A DNA stretch of 64,000 nt from Granulicella arctica (GTDB lineage: Bacteria; Acidobacteriota; Terriglobia; Terriglobales; Acidobacteriaceae), in the NCBI RefSeq assembly GCF_025685605.1, contig NZ_JAGTUT010000001.1, positions 2,294,001-2,358,000 of the forward strand. The letters are read 5' to 3'. The notes under the pieces were generated by a model that saw only the letters and a list, made by a program, of their open reading frames with translations, ran no database searches and was not told the DNA's origin. Position 1 is the first letter of the stretch. Each line of letters opens with the position of its first letter. The position numbers were made by a program, and so were the translations under genes. This document shows positions 30,601 through 38,898 of this stretch, one piece after another.

Positions 30601-31255
30601 GCAGGTCGGTATGATCGGTCACTTCTACTCGGCCAGCCCGACCTCGCTGACTCTGGACGCTGGATTGATTCATGGCAATATCTTCCAGTCGGATCTGACA
30701 GGTGATGGAACCACGGGCGATCTCGCTCCCGGCACAGTGCAGGGTGACTACATGCACCGCGTCAAGCCCGGCACCCTTAATAGCTACATCAGCAACTTCA
30801 ACAACACCAAGGCTGGATCGTTGACTCCTGCCGGTCAGGCCCTTGTGACTGCCGGTCTGTTTACGCAACAGCAGCTAGTACTAGCCGGTGGTGCTGTGCA
30901 GCCAATCGCCAGTGTTCCTTCCGCTCGTGCTCTCTCGAATCCGATGACGCGCCTGTTGGACGTCAACGTCTCCTACCCAATTCAGCTTGCACGGTATCGG
31001 GAAGGTCTCTCGCTTGAGCCAGCGGTTGCAGTTTACAACGTTGGCAACTTCTCGAATTTCGGTGGAACAAGCCTTGCATCAGGTGTCCTGCTGAACCAGT
31101 CAGATGCTGGTGGTCCGGTGAATACCTCGACCGGCTACCTCAACGGACCGAACACCTATGATGCGCAAAACCAGTTCCGTACGATTCGCGGAACGGGTAC
31201 GTTCAATCAAGGTGCACCGCGCACGATCGAGTACCAACTCAAGCTGAACTTCTAA
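27686..31255 (+). CDS. TonB-dependent receptor with carboxypeptidase-regulatory-like domain
   Basis: 1189 residues. Signal peptide MKKLLGLGLLAVASAAVSYGQ, then a CarboxypepD_reg domain at ~25-110 (GSIAGTITDSSGAVLPNANI, LNPGNYTVTIVGAGFQ), a plug starting near INGRNFLDVAQIEPGV, and a barrel ending in IEYQLKLNF. The ATG is chosen for its agggaga site at 8 bp and the signal peptide; an in-frame GTG lies 36 bp upstream. It is a separate paralogue of the preceding receptor rather than a recent duplicate, since the two differ strongly outside the family motifs. Substrate unknown. Confidence 0.88.
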   Translation: MKKLLGLGLLAVASAAVSYGQAISVNGGSIAGTITDSSGAVLPNANITVTGTDTGFKKDLTSDSAGFYSVGPLNPGNYTVTIVGAGFQTLSTKTVVRTGTVTSGNFKLTVGQSSETIEVNAGQVSVNTEQAGVSDVITNQQIQSLPINGRNFLDVAQIEPGVILQSGQSFDPTKAGYSAISVSGVSGRTTRILLDGQDITDETVGTTIFNVSQGSINEFQLNRSTQDVSGDVTSTGQVLVSTTSGTNKFHGQGFYNFQDNRAGFATVEGVDAPFQRNQFGGSVGGPILRDKLFFFGNIERIKQDQSASAPIGSIFPQYQGLTVPSPYRETYSVVRLDYNGPLGGHYFVRGNYNVNSVSGNFGDGFETYANRDNTPGISGGGDFSTGKFTHSFRVSYEKFHNLIADTSGSAVTTINPLPGITFQNVAANLFTGPNDNAPQGTFQSDKQVRYDGTWTKGAHNVRYGYSLNRIQGGGFAAFFGLGARVRETASTILPGHSGSDPLNDYFASSIVLGNGLGFFTERPGFGLQGGGVADWREGAYVSDSWRIKPSFTFTAGLRWSVDTDRANQDLATPLCSDVDPSLGFTGCSGATPLFSQFRSDLGAKVHQPYANFAPQIGFAYAPGNAKTVLRGAAGIFFEGDVFNNTTNARGSLLKSGPFFNDVSVCGSGVLDQPDGTIVSSVTVGGVSQTIAQICSSSIASAAPYIKALNTLYQTNSAANSNAVNGGYVGQNLTVNGVYGAPYKTPYSEQFNFGIEREIFRGATLKADYVHNATLKIGQTQDVNHVGAARFLNTTAAQAAITKTLAACGATSITGALAACQTHPGGAGAANGPVTIEDFAANGLDSGVTYLGGFPSSFGLGVGPNQGAAFAGQNANLGTGAFILPIGRSGYDALQMVYHQVKEHPLPGIVSSNLQVSYSLSRIVTTNGLGTSDGLFNNASYDNDNPTGTIGRASLDHKHEVSFGGSAKLKYGPQVGMIGHFYSASPTSLTLDAGLIHGNIFQSDLTGDGTTGDLAPGTVQGDYMHRVKPGTLNSYISNFNNTKAGSLTPAGQALVTAGLFTQQQLVLAGGAVQPIASVPSARALSNPMTRLLDVNVSYPIQLARYREGLSLEPAVAVYNVGNFSNFGGTSLASGVLLNQSDAGGPVNTSTGYLNGPNTYDAQNQFRTIRGTGTFNQGAPRTIEYQLKLNF

Positions 31256-31278
31256 CCCTCTGGCAACAGAGTCTTGAG

Positions 31279-31308
31279 CGGCGGAGAGCTTCGGCTCTCC
31301 GCCGTTTT
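31279..31308 (+). terminator. Terminator after TonB receptor 2
   Basis: 11-bp stem cggcggagagc / gctctccgccg with a TTCG tetraloop and TTTT: a textbook intrinsic terminator. Confidence 0.9.
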
Positions 31309-31523
31309 GCGTTGGTGTGACAGCCTGGCGGACTTGGATGCAGTACGAGGGATCGTGTAGCCCGCATGTGAGGATCAATCAGCCATAGGTATAGCGGACC
31401 GTTGTCCCCGATGTTCATGGGTTGTAGGACGGACGCAGTCGACGCACTGCGGAGAGCGTCTGGAATGCTCCCTGGCAACCGCGTTGGAAAGATGTTTATT
31501 GATTAACATTTCAAGGCTGGTAA

Positions 31524-31575
31524 ATCTCGGACCGATGTGGTCTTATATCTTTATAAGACTGACTTGGTCCGAGAT
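31524..31575 (+). promoter_or_regulatory. Nested palindrome in the leader of the siderophore receptor
   Basis: Outer arms atctcggacc (31524-31533) and ggtccgagat (31566-31575) enclose an inner hairpin gtcttata / tataagac (31540-31547 / 31552-31559). It lies 67-118 bp before the likely start codon. It could be an operator for an iron-responsive regulator or an RNA switch in the leader; it has no T run, so it is not a simple terminator. The rest of 31309-31641 shows nothing else. Confidence 0.5.
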
Positions 31576-31641
31576 CAATTTTCGCTTCCTGTGAGCTCCG
31601 GGAAGCTCTCGGCAAAAGAGCGGCTTCAGGAGATTTCAACA

Positions 31642-34257
31642 GTGAAGAAGACAAAGTTGCGCACAATTGCGGAGGGTAACAAGAAGGCTGTTGCTGGCGG
31701 GAGCCGTGGTGGCTTTACTGGATCGCGTGGCTGGCTGGCCGCTGGAACACTGGTTGCGGCTGCAATTGGAAGCAGCACCCCGGCAATGGCTTTTGTGACC
31801 AAGGATGGTGGCAAGACCGGGCAGGCGTTAAGCCCAGAGGCGAACCTGCCGGTGAAGCGGTTCAGCATTGCCGCTGGAACTCTCGAGGACGGACTGCATG
31901 CCTTCCAGGTGGCATCAGGTCTGACGATCAAGCAGTCATTGCCAGCAGGGACGATGGCAGGCTTCCAGACGCAGGGTGTGACTGGCCTGATGCCGTCGGG
32001 CGAGGCGTTAACGAAGCTGTTGGAGGGGACAGGGCTTTCGTTCCGGCTGGACGGTACGAGCACCCTAGTGGTTGGGCTACGCGCGTCGGCGGATGTGTCC
32101 GTGACGGCGCAGACCACTATGCCGCTATCGCAGTTCACGGAAGCGCTGACGGATACGCCGCAATCAATCACGGTAGTTCCCCAGTACATCATGAAGGAGC
32201 AGGGTATCTCCACGCTGCGGGACACGCTGCGCAACGTTCCCGGCATAAGTCTGGCGGCCGGTGAGGGTGGAGCGCAGGGCGATAGTCTGACGATCCGCGG
32301 CTTTACGGCGCGCAACGACATCTTCATGGACGGTATCCGCGACTTCGGTAGCTACTACCGCGATTCCTTCAACTATGAGCAGGTTGAGGTGCTCGAAGGA
32401 CCGGCCGGCATCGAGTTCGGACGTGGATCGACAGGCGGCGTCATCAACCAGGAGAGCAAGCGACCGACGGACAGCAAGTTTGTAACGGGAACGCTGCAGC
32501 TTGGAACGGATCTGACGCGGCGTATCACGGTCGACGTAAACCGTCCGCTGGGCCATCTGCCGAATGGTGGCGGCGTCGCCTTCCGCATGAACGTGATGGG
32601 TGACGAGGCGAATATCGCCGGGCGCGACGTGGTCGAGAATAAGCGCTTCGGCGTCGCGCCATCGCTAGCCTTTGGCCTGGGCACGACGACGCGGGCGACC
32701 GTGTCGTGGGTTCACCTTGGCGAGAACGATATTCCGGACTACGGTATTCCGTGGTTGCTGAATAAGCCTGCGGCGTCGAAGCGATCGGCCTACTACGGCT
32801 TCCGTCACTCCAACTTCCTCAACACCCATGACGACATTCTGACTGCGAAGATTGAGCACGATCTGGATGAGCATGTGAGTCTGCGTAGCGTGACGCGCTT
32901 TGCAAACTATCCGCGCAATACACAGATCACGGAGCCGCAGGTCTGCTCGAACGGCGCTATCTCAACGGCACCAGCCACATACGGGCAGATCCTGGCGCCA
33001 ACAAACATTTTCAATTCGGCACTCCTCTGCTCATACAACAATGCGGCGAACCCAACGGCAACGGATCCGGCGACGATCATGGTCAATCGCAACCAGATTA
33101 CGGTGAAGAGCGTCGAGAGCGATCTATGGCAGCAGGACTCCGCGATCCTGCACTTCAACATTGGACACGTCGCACAGTCGATGGTGCTGGGGATTGAGGG
33201 CGGCCGTGAGATGTCTAACCCGACACGCTTTACCTTCACTGGGGTTCCGCCTGCTACGCTGCTGAATCCGAATGAGGACCTGGTCTTCTCAGGCACGAAG
33301 GCACTGAATACCATCACGCATGTGGCTGCTGACTCGGGTGGCGTCTACTTCGTCGACACGATGCACCTGGGACGGTACATCGATGTGACAGGCGGAATTC
33401 GATACGACTACTTCTACACGCAGCAGCGGCAGTATACGGCGAGCACGACGCAGAATGTCTTTGCGTCACGCACGGATAAGAAGCCATCATATCGAGCAGC
33501 GTTCGTGGTGAAGCCGACCCAGCATGGCAGCGTGTACTTCGACTATGGAACGAGCTTCAATCCCTCGGCTGAGTCGCTGTCGTTATCAGCTTCAACGTCA
33601 GTGCTGCCACCTGAAGAGAACGAGACGTACGAGGTCGGAACGAAGTGGGACTTCCTGCAGGAGCACTTGACTGTGGCAGGCGCGGCATTTCGAACGGTGA
33701 AGGACAATGCGCGTGAGACCTCGCCGTCGAATGCGCTGGTGACGGTACTGGCGGGCAACCAGGAGGTGAAGGGCATGCAGGTCTCGGTGACGGGACGGAT
33801 GCCGCATGACTTCAACATCCTTTCCGGGTACGCCTATCTTGACAGTAAGGTGATTGCATCCCAGTTCTTCCCGAATGCAATCGGCGCACCGCTGGCGAAC
33901 GTGCCGAAGCAGACGTTCAACGCATGGTTAACGCGCGGGCTGCTTTATCGGTTCGTAGGCGGTCTGGGTGGGAACTATGTGGCATCCCGGACGGCTAGCT
34001 CGACGATCCCGTATGTAGCTACCGCGTGGACAGGAACGACTCCGGCAAATGCGGTGGTGACGGCGATCGGACTGAAGCAGGTTCCGGGATACTGGGCGTT
34101 CAACGCCGAGGTGCACCGGCCAATCAATGAGCGGTTCGAGCTGCAGGCGAATGTGTACAACCTGCTCAATCGAGCTTTCATCGATGAGCCACACCCGAGC
34201 CATCTGGTTCCGGGAGCGGGACGTAGTGCACTGTTTGGTGTGAACTATAAGTTTTAG
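31642..34257 (+). CDS. TonB-dependent siderophore receptor with N-terminal STN domain
   Basis: The GTG at 31642 has caggag 7 bp upstream; the reading frame is open further up, but through the nested palindrome. After a Tat-like or long signal region (about 20-60, KKTK...GWLAAGTLVAAAIG) comes a secretin/TonB short N-terminal domain (RFSIAAGTLEDGLHAFQVAS, about residues 75-150), the plug with LRDTLRNVPGISLAAGEGG, IRGFTARNDIFMDGIRDFG and RGSTGGVINQESKRP, then a FhuA/FpvA-type barrel ending GRSALFGVNYKF. The STN domain implies signalling through an anti-sigma factor, but no sigma/anti-sigma genes are next door. The PiuC gene directly downstream supports ferric-siderophore uptake. Confidence 0.9.
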   Translation: MKKTKLRTIAEGNKKAVAGGSRGGFTGSRGWLAAGTLVAAAIGSSTPAMAFVTKDGGKTGQALSPEANLPVKRFSIAAGTLEDGLHAFQVASGLTIKQSLPAGTMAGFQTQGVTGLMPSGEALTKLLEGTGLSFRLDGTSTLVVGLRASADVSVTAQTTMPLSQFTEALTDTPQSITVVPQYIMKEQGISTLRDTLRNVPGISLAAGEGGAQGDSLTIRGFTARNDIFMDGIRDFGSYYRDSFNYEQVEVLEGPAGIEFGRGSTGGVINQESKRPTDSKFVTGTLQLGTDLTRRITVDVNRPLGHLPNGGGVAFRMNVMGDEANIAGRDVVENKRFGVAPSLAFGLGTTTRATVSWVHLGENDIPDYGIPWLLNKPAASKRSAYYGFRHSNFLNTHDDILTAKIEHDLDEHVSLRSVTRFANYPRNTQITEPQVCSNGAISTAPATYGQILAPTNIFNSALLCSYNNAANPTATDPATIMVNRNQITVKSVESDLWQQDSAILHFNIGHVAQSMVLGIEGGREMSNPTRFTFTGVPPATLLNPNEDLVFSGTKALNTITHVAADSGGVYFVDTMHLGRYIDVTGGIRYDYFYTQQRQYTASTTQNVFASRTDKKPSYRAAFVVKPTQHGSVYFDYGTSFNPSAESLSLSASTSVLPPEENETYEVGTKWDFLQEHLTVAGAAFRTVKDNARETSPSNALVTVLAGNQEVKGMQVSVTGRMPHDFNILSGYAYLDSKVIASQFFPNAIGAPLANVPKQTFNAWLTRGLLYRFVGGLGGNYVASRTASSTIPYVATAWTGTTPANAVVTAIGLKQVPGYWAFNAEVHRPINERFELQANVYNLLNRAFIDEPHPSHLVPGAGRSALFGVNYKF

Positions 34258-34301
34258 TTCCGGTGGGCTTATCCGGAAGGGCAAGCCCGCTCTCTTTTCG
34301 T

Positions 34302-34321
34302 GGCACGGCTGAGGCCGTGCC
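34302..34321 (+). terminator. Short hairpin between siderophore receptor and PiuC-like gene
   Basis: 8-bp stem ggcacggc / gccgtgcc with a 4-nt loop and no T run. It may attenuate read-through into the downstream gene rather than end the transcript. Confidence 0.35.
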
Positions 34322-34346
34322 TCTGTAGGGATGTGAGGATGTAGTT

Positions 34347-35027
34347 ATGTTGATTTCGATTCCGAATGTGTTGACGGCGGAGCAGGTTGCAAAGGCACGT
34401 CAGGCGCTCGATGCAGCAGAGTGGATCGACGGACGCGTGACGGCAGGACACCAGTCAGCGCGAACGAAGGATAACGTGCAGTTGCCGGAGGGTCATCCGG
34501 TGTCGCGCGAGCTGGGTGAGGTGATCCTGACGGCCTTGGCCCAGAGCACGCTATTCGTCTCGGCTGCACTGCCGCTCAAGGTGTTTCCCCCACTGTTTAA
34601 TCGATACGCCGGTGGGCAGTCGTTTGGGACGCATGTGGACAATGCGATCAGGCAGGACCCTCGCACAGGCGGTCGGATCAGGACAGATCTGTCGGCGACG
34701 CTGTTTCTTTCAAGCCCGGAAGAGTACGACGGCGGTGAGTTGCTGGTGGAGGATACCTACGGGGCGCACTCGGTAAAGCTGCCGGCAGGCAGCATGGTTC
34801 TGTATCCGTCGACGAGCCTGCATCGCGTGACGCCGGTGACGCGAGGAGCCCGGGTCAGCAGCTTTTTCTGGCTGCAGAGCATGATCCGCAGCGATGGCGA
34901 TCGGACATTGCTCTTCGATATGGACCAGGCGATTCAGAAGGTCGAGCGCGAGTCGCCGGGGAGTAGTGCAGCCGTGTCGCTGACCGGGGTTTATCACAAT
35001 CTGCTGAGGCGCTGGGCAGAGATGTAG
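34347..35027 (+). CDS. PKHD-type Fe(II)/2-oxoglutarate dioxygenase, PiuC-like
   Basis: 226-residue member of the PiuC/YbiX family. The metal ligands appear as HVD (FGTHVDNAI) and a later His ([15 protein letters not shown]), with the 2-oxoglutarate-binding Arg in [22 protein letters not shown] is the family signature, and the length is exactly typical. These genes are regularly found next to TonB siderophore receptors (piuA/fiu type) and are iron-regulated; the true substrate is unsettled. The receptor gene ends about 90 bp upstream on the same strand. Confidence 0.92.
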   Translation: MLISIPNVLTAEQVAKARQALDAAEWIDGRVTAGHQSARTKDNVQLPEGHPVSRELGEVILTALAQSTLFVSAALPLKVFPPLFNRYAGGQSFGTHVDNAIRQDPRTGGRIRTDLSATLFLSSPEEYDGGELLVEDTYGAHSVKLPAGSMVLYPSTSLHRVTPVTRGARVSSFFWLQSMIRSDGDRTLLFDMDQAIQKVERESPGSSAAVSLTGVYHNLLRRWAEM

Positions 35028-35170
35028 GACTGGATCGGTCGCCTCCTGAAAGGCCTATGCGACTCCTATGGTCGCCATTTACAAGGGTTTTATGCACTTG
35101 TAGATTGAGAGGCAGGACAACCGCAGGCGGGTTTGCGGAGTCGTATTAGGAGTACAAGGGGGATGCACCG

Positions 35171-35380
35171 ATGCAAGCTATTCATGATGGGCAATGTGGA
35201 ATCTGTGGACATTTCGGCGAGCACAATGCGAAAAGTGACGTGCTTGTAACGATTCTCTCAAGCAAGAAGGCCGATGAGTCGTTCCTCGATGAGTGCGGTC
35301 ATCCTAAGCATGCTGCGCTTCACCTGAAGGTGACGGCGATAAGCGGTTGCGACGGTTTTGTGCCTGCAGCCGAAGCGTAA
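35171..35380 (+). CDS. Small Cys/His-containing protein, 69 aa
   Basis: Begins MQAIHDGQCGICGHFGEHN with a CxxC knuckle; further Cys-His at DECGHPKHAALHLKV, then SGCDGF. The arrangement suggests a zinc-binding mini-domain. An aaggggg site 8 bp upstream and a hairpin with T-rich tail downstream support a real gene. Function unknown. Confidence 0.65.
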   Translation: MQAIHDGQCGICGHFGEHNAKSDVLVTILSSKKADESFLDECGHPKHAALHLKVTAISGCDGFVPAAEA

Positions 35381-35402
35381 GTTACTTACTAAAATCTTGA
35401 CT

Positions 35403-35442
35403 TGGCCTATCGCACATAGTTGCGGCAGGCCATTTCTGTTTC
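35403..35442 (+). terminator. Terminator after small Cys protein
   Basis: Interrupted stem tggcct..cgca / tgcg..aggcca with a 6-nt loop, followed by tttctgtttctc. Confidence 0.55.
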
Positions 35443-35527
35443 TCGCCAGAGGAACTTCCGCGTGGCGGATCACGTACTATCACTCAAACACCTATGCATC
35501 CCTGTTATGTGGTTTTGAGGAGAGTTC

Positions 35528-35878
35528 ATGTCGTCTACATTCCGTCCCATCGTTCTGAAGGCTGCTTTAGTTCTAATTCTTTCTTTGATCTCTGTGCCGA
35601 CCATGATGCTCGCGCAGGAAGGCACAGGCGCCATCACCGGTGCTGCTGATGCTGGTGCGCAGATCGTTCTAACAAATCTCGACACTCACCAGGTAATCGG
35701 CGTCATGGCAAAGTGCGATGGAACGTATCGCGCGACCCAGTTAAAGCCGGGGCGGTATCAGATCATCGAGGGCGGAAAGAACCACGTCGCGCGCTCACTC
35801 TCCGTTACTGCCGGGCAAGACTCTCACGTGGATCTGGCGCCGGCATCATCTCTACACAAGGATTGCACCGCATCCTAG
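35528..35878 (+). CDS. Exported stand-alone carboxypeptidase-regulatory-like domain protein
   Basis: 116 residues. Signal peptide (to MMLAQ), then one Ig-like domain: GTGAITGAADAGAQIVLTNL, YRATQLKPGRYQIIEGG and SVTAGQDSHVDLAPA. This is the same domain type that begins the giant TonB receptors at 23659 and 27686, but here it occurs alone with two cysteines that could pair. A ribosome site (gaggagag) precedes the ATG. Role unknown. Confidence 0.65.
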   Translation: MSSTFRPIVLKAALVLILSLISVPTMMLAQEGTGAITGAADAGAQIVLTNLDTHQVIGVMAKCDGTYRATQLKPGRYQIIEGGKNHVARSLSVTAGQDSHVDLAPASSLHKDCTAS

Positions 35879-35898
35879 CGGCGCCGTCGCTTCCTGGT

Positions 35899-38877
35899 TT
35901 ACGCTTCTCGTTGCCCCGATGTCGGCAGAAAGAGACTGAAGACCGTGCCGTGATGGGTCGAATCCTGACTACTGCGGACGGTAAGACGTCCCTCGTGATG
36001 GGTGACGATGCCGGATGAGATCCAGAGGCCGAGGCCGGTGCCGTTAAGATCTTTGGTCGTGTAGAAGGGCTCAAAGATACGTGCCCGTACACCTTCTGGC
36101 ATGCCATGGCCGGTATCGGCGATGGTGATACGTACGCCGCTTCTTGGCGCTGAAGTGCCATCCCCGTAGGAGATGGCATCATGAGCGCGAACAACCAGGC
36201 GACCTCCGTTACGCATGGCATCGATTGCGTTCGCGATGAGGTTATTGAGAACCTGACGGATGTCGTTTTCAAAGCACCGGATGCGCGTGCTGCTCACATA
36301 CTTAGCCTCGACACGGATACCAGAGTTAGTGAGCCTGCCCTGGTAAAGATTGAGGACGGCGTTGACAAGCTCGGCTCCAGTGACCTCAGTCGGTCGGACG
36401 GCCTGTCGATGGAAGCGCAAAGTCTGGGTAACGATCTGTGAGACCCGACCGAGTTCGCTCTGGGCCATGTGAACGTATGGCTTGATTGCCTCAGGGAGAC
36501 TCTCGTCCATAGCGACGAGGTACAGCAGGTTGGTAATCGCCTCTAGGGGGTTGTTGATCTCGTGCGAGATGGAGCTGGCGAGGCGGCCGACGGCGGCAAG
36601 CTTCTCGCTCTGGATCAGGGCCTGTTCGGACTTCTTTTGATGGGTGATGTCGAGCGTAGCCGTGGCAATGGCTTGGATTGAGCCATCCAAGGCGAAGACG
36701 GGCGCGTAGTTGACATTGAAATAGTGAAGGTCGCCCGGAGAATTGGGGAACTCGCCTTCGATCAGACGATGTTGCGTCTGCCTTTCAGCGACAACCTGTT
36801 CGAGAATCTGGCGGGCCGCTGGTGGCGCGATCTCCGAGATGGTGCGTCCGAGAATCTGATTGATCGGTAAGCCGATCATTTCAGCCAGCCGGTCGTTGAC
36901 GCGAAGATAGCGGAAGTCGACGGGGTCGAAAAGAGCGAGGCCGATCGGCGCTGTGCGGTAGACCGTCTCGAGTTCGGCACGCTGTCGCTCAGTCTCCATA
37001 TGTTTTTCAAGGAGAGTATCCGCCGTCGTTCTGAGATCGTGGATGTCATAGGCGACACCAAGCCACTGCTGAATGGCGCCCGCCTCGTTGCGGACGGGAA
37101 GTGCGCGCAGGCTCCACCAGCGAGGTTTTTGATCAACGGCGCGGGTCAGGTGAGCATCGATGCGGTACTCCTCGCCCGTGGCAACGGAATACATCCAGGC
37201 TGCCAGGACGCTGGGACGATCCGCTTCGTCAAAGGCATCATGCCACCCCTGGTTGCCAATGGTCTCGAGTGTCTTGCCGATGTAGTCAAGGAAACCTTGA
37301 TTGGCGTAGACGATTCGGCCCTCGGGCGAGCCTATCCAAAGGGCCTGCGGGTTGAGGTCGGCAAGAACGCGGTAGCGGGCCTCGCTGTCCAGGAGCTCCG
37401 CTTCGTTCTGCTTGCGGGCAGTGATGTCGGTCGTCATCCCGCGAAGGTGCTTTGCCTCACCATTCGCGTCGTAGAGAACAGTGCCGCGGCTTTCAACCCA
37501 GATCGTACCGCCGTCCGCAGCAATGACGGGATAATCGGAACTTGTCACCACGTGGGTGTCGATTGCCTCGCGAATGCAGGTATCGATTGCCTCAACGTAT
37601 GGCGGATCGACCACATCCTTAACAGCTCCGAGGTTCTTGAGGGTTGAGAGGGGGTGTCCAAAGACTTCGAAGGAGCCGTCGCTGAAGGTCATCGCCTCTG
37701 TGGTCAGGTCGATGTCCCACGTCGCCACACGCGCGGTCTGCTGAACGAAGGAGAGCGCAGCCTGCTGGTCAAGGAGAATCTGTTTGGCGGCGCGCTCCGC
37801 CGTGACATCGCGAAAGAAAACGACGATGCCGTCATTAGAGGGGCGGCACTGGATAGCGAACCAGACGTTCAATGGCTCGGGATAGAACGCCTCGAACTCG
37901 CAGGGCGTTCGTCGCTCCATGGTCTCGTGAGAGCGGTCGTAGAACTCCGTGTCGACGGCAAGCGGGAATTCATCCCAGAGACATTTGCCCGTGAGATCCT
38001 CACGTCCAAGCACGGTGGCAGCCTGCTGGTTGAGGAAGGTAATCGTCCAATCCCAGTGCAGGCTGACGACGCCGTCCGTAGTGGCTTCGAAGACTTGCTG
38101 GAGGCGACGAGCCGTGGCATCGCGGGCCGCTTCGGTATGTTTGCGATCCGTAATGTCCGTCGCGAAGATGATGATGCCATCTTCAATCGGGCGTGCACTG
38201 ACCTTGAACCAGAGGTTGAGAGGTTCCGGATAGTGAGCTTCAAACTCTGTGGGTATCCGCTGCTCCATGGTGGTCCGATAGGAGGAGGCGTATGGCTCCT
38301 CAAAGTTGACGGGAAAACGGGTCCAGAGGTTCGAGCCGATTAGATCGTCTGCCTTGAAGAGAGCTTTGGCGATGTCGTTTGCGAGAGTAAACGTCCAGCT
38401 TCGGTCGAGGCAGACAATAGCGTCTGGAACGCCTTGAAAGACCTGGGCGAGCTGACGGCTGGAGATATTGTGCTTTGATTCAGGTCGTTTACCGCTCGAG
38501 ATATCGCGATAGTAAAGGGCGATGCCCCCGTCAATGGGAGTGATGTGGATGTCGAGCCAGAGATCGAAGGGCGCGTAGTGGAACTCTGTATCGCGCGCGA
38601 CTCGATTGGCCATAACATCGCGGTAGACCGTCTCCAGTTCAGTACCGACAGTCTCTGGGTATAACTCCCAATGCGTCCTGTGGTGCAGGTCGACAGAGTT
38701 GATGCGACTGACTCGCCGTGCCTCTGCATTAGCGAAGGTGATTCGCCAATTGTGGTCAAGCGTGACGAGAGCGTCGGGCAATTCCTCAACGATGCTGGCA
38801 AGGTTGGCCGCGCTCACGAAGGCGCGGCCTTGCTGCGGTGACGTCGGGTTGAGGATTGTCGATCGTGTCTCTGCCAT
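35899..38877 (-). CDS. Orphan multi-PAS sensor histidine kinase
   Basis: 992-residue protein without membrane helices, so a cytoplasmic sensor. Six PAS domains in a row at about 28-137, 138-257, 258-373, 374-498 (with PAC), 499-636 and 637-758. The first three share a repeated end (YPEPLNLWFKVSARPIEDGI and variants), a tandem triplication. The kinase core follows: HisKA with the phospho-His in SSISHEINNPLEAITNLLYL, and HATPase with NLIANAIDAM, DTGHGMP and GTGLGLWIS. No response regulator lies nearby, so the partner is elsewhere. Signal unknown; PAS domains often bind haem, flavin or small ligands. Confidence 0.88.
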   Translation of the reverse strand: MAETRSTILNPTSPQQGRAFVSAANLASIVEELPDALVTLDHNWRITFANAEARRVSRINSVDLHHRTHWELYPETVGTELETVYRDVMANRVARDTEFHYAPFDLWLDIHITPIDGGIALYYRDISSGKRPESKHNISSRQLAQVFQGVPDAIVCLDRSWTFTLANDIAKALFKADDLIGSNLWTRFPVNFEEPYASSYRTTMEQRIPTEFEAHYPEPLNLWFKVSARPIEDGIIIFATDITDRKHTEAARDATARRLQQVFEATTDGVVSLHWDWTITFLNQQAATVLGREDLTGKCLWDEFPLAVDTEFYDRSHETMERRTPCEFEAFYPEPLNVWFAIQCRPSNDGIVVFFRDVTAERAAKQILLDQQAALSFVQQTARVATWDIDLTTEAMTFSDGSFEVFGHPLSTLKNLGAVKDVVDPPYVEAIDTCIREAIDTHVVTSSDYPVIAADGGTIWVESRGTVLYDANGEAKHLRGMTTDITARKQNEAELLDSEARYRVLADLNPQALWIGSPEGRIVYANQGFLDYIGKTLETIGNQGWHDAFDEADRPSVLAAWMYSVATGEEYRIDAHLTRAVDQKPRWWSLRALPVRNEAGAIQQWLGVAYDIHDLRTTADTLLEKHMETERQRAELETVYRTAPIGLALFDPVDFRYLRVNDRLAEMIGLPINQILGRTISEIAPPAARQILEQVVAERQTQHRLIEGEFPNSPGDLHYFNVNYAPVFALDGSIQAIATATLDITHQKKSEQALIQSEKLAAVGRLASSISHEINNPLEAITNLLYLVAMDESLPEAIKPYVHMAQSELGRVSQIVTQTLRFHRQAVRPTEVTGAELVNAVLNLYQGRLTNSGIRVEAKYVSSTRIRCFENDIRQVLNNLIANAIDAMRNGGRLVVRAHDAISYGDGTSAPRSGVRITIADTGHGMPEGVRARIFEPFYTTKDLNGTGLGLWISSGIVTHHEGRLTVRSSQDSTHHGTVFSLFLPTSGQREA

Positions 38878-38898
38878 CTTCGGCCGTATCTAGTAGTC

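Noticed and set aside
31626..32327. 233-codon minus-strand frame opposite the siderophore receptor
   Set aside because: Antisense to the STN and plug domains; Ser/Val/Pro-rich product without domain.
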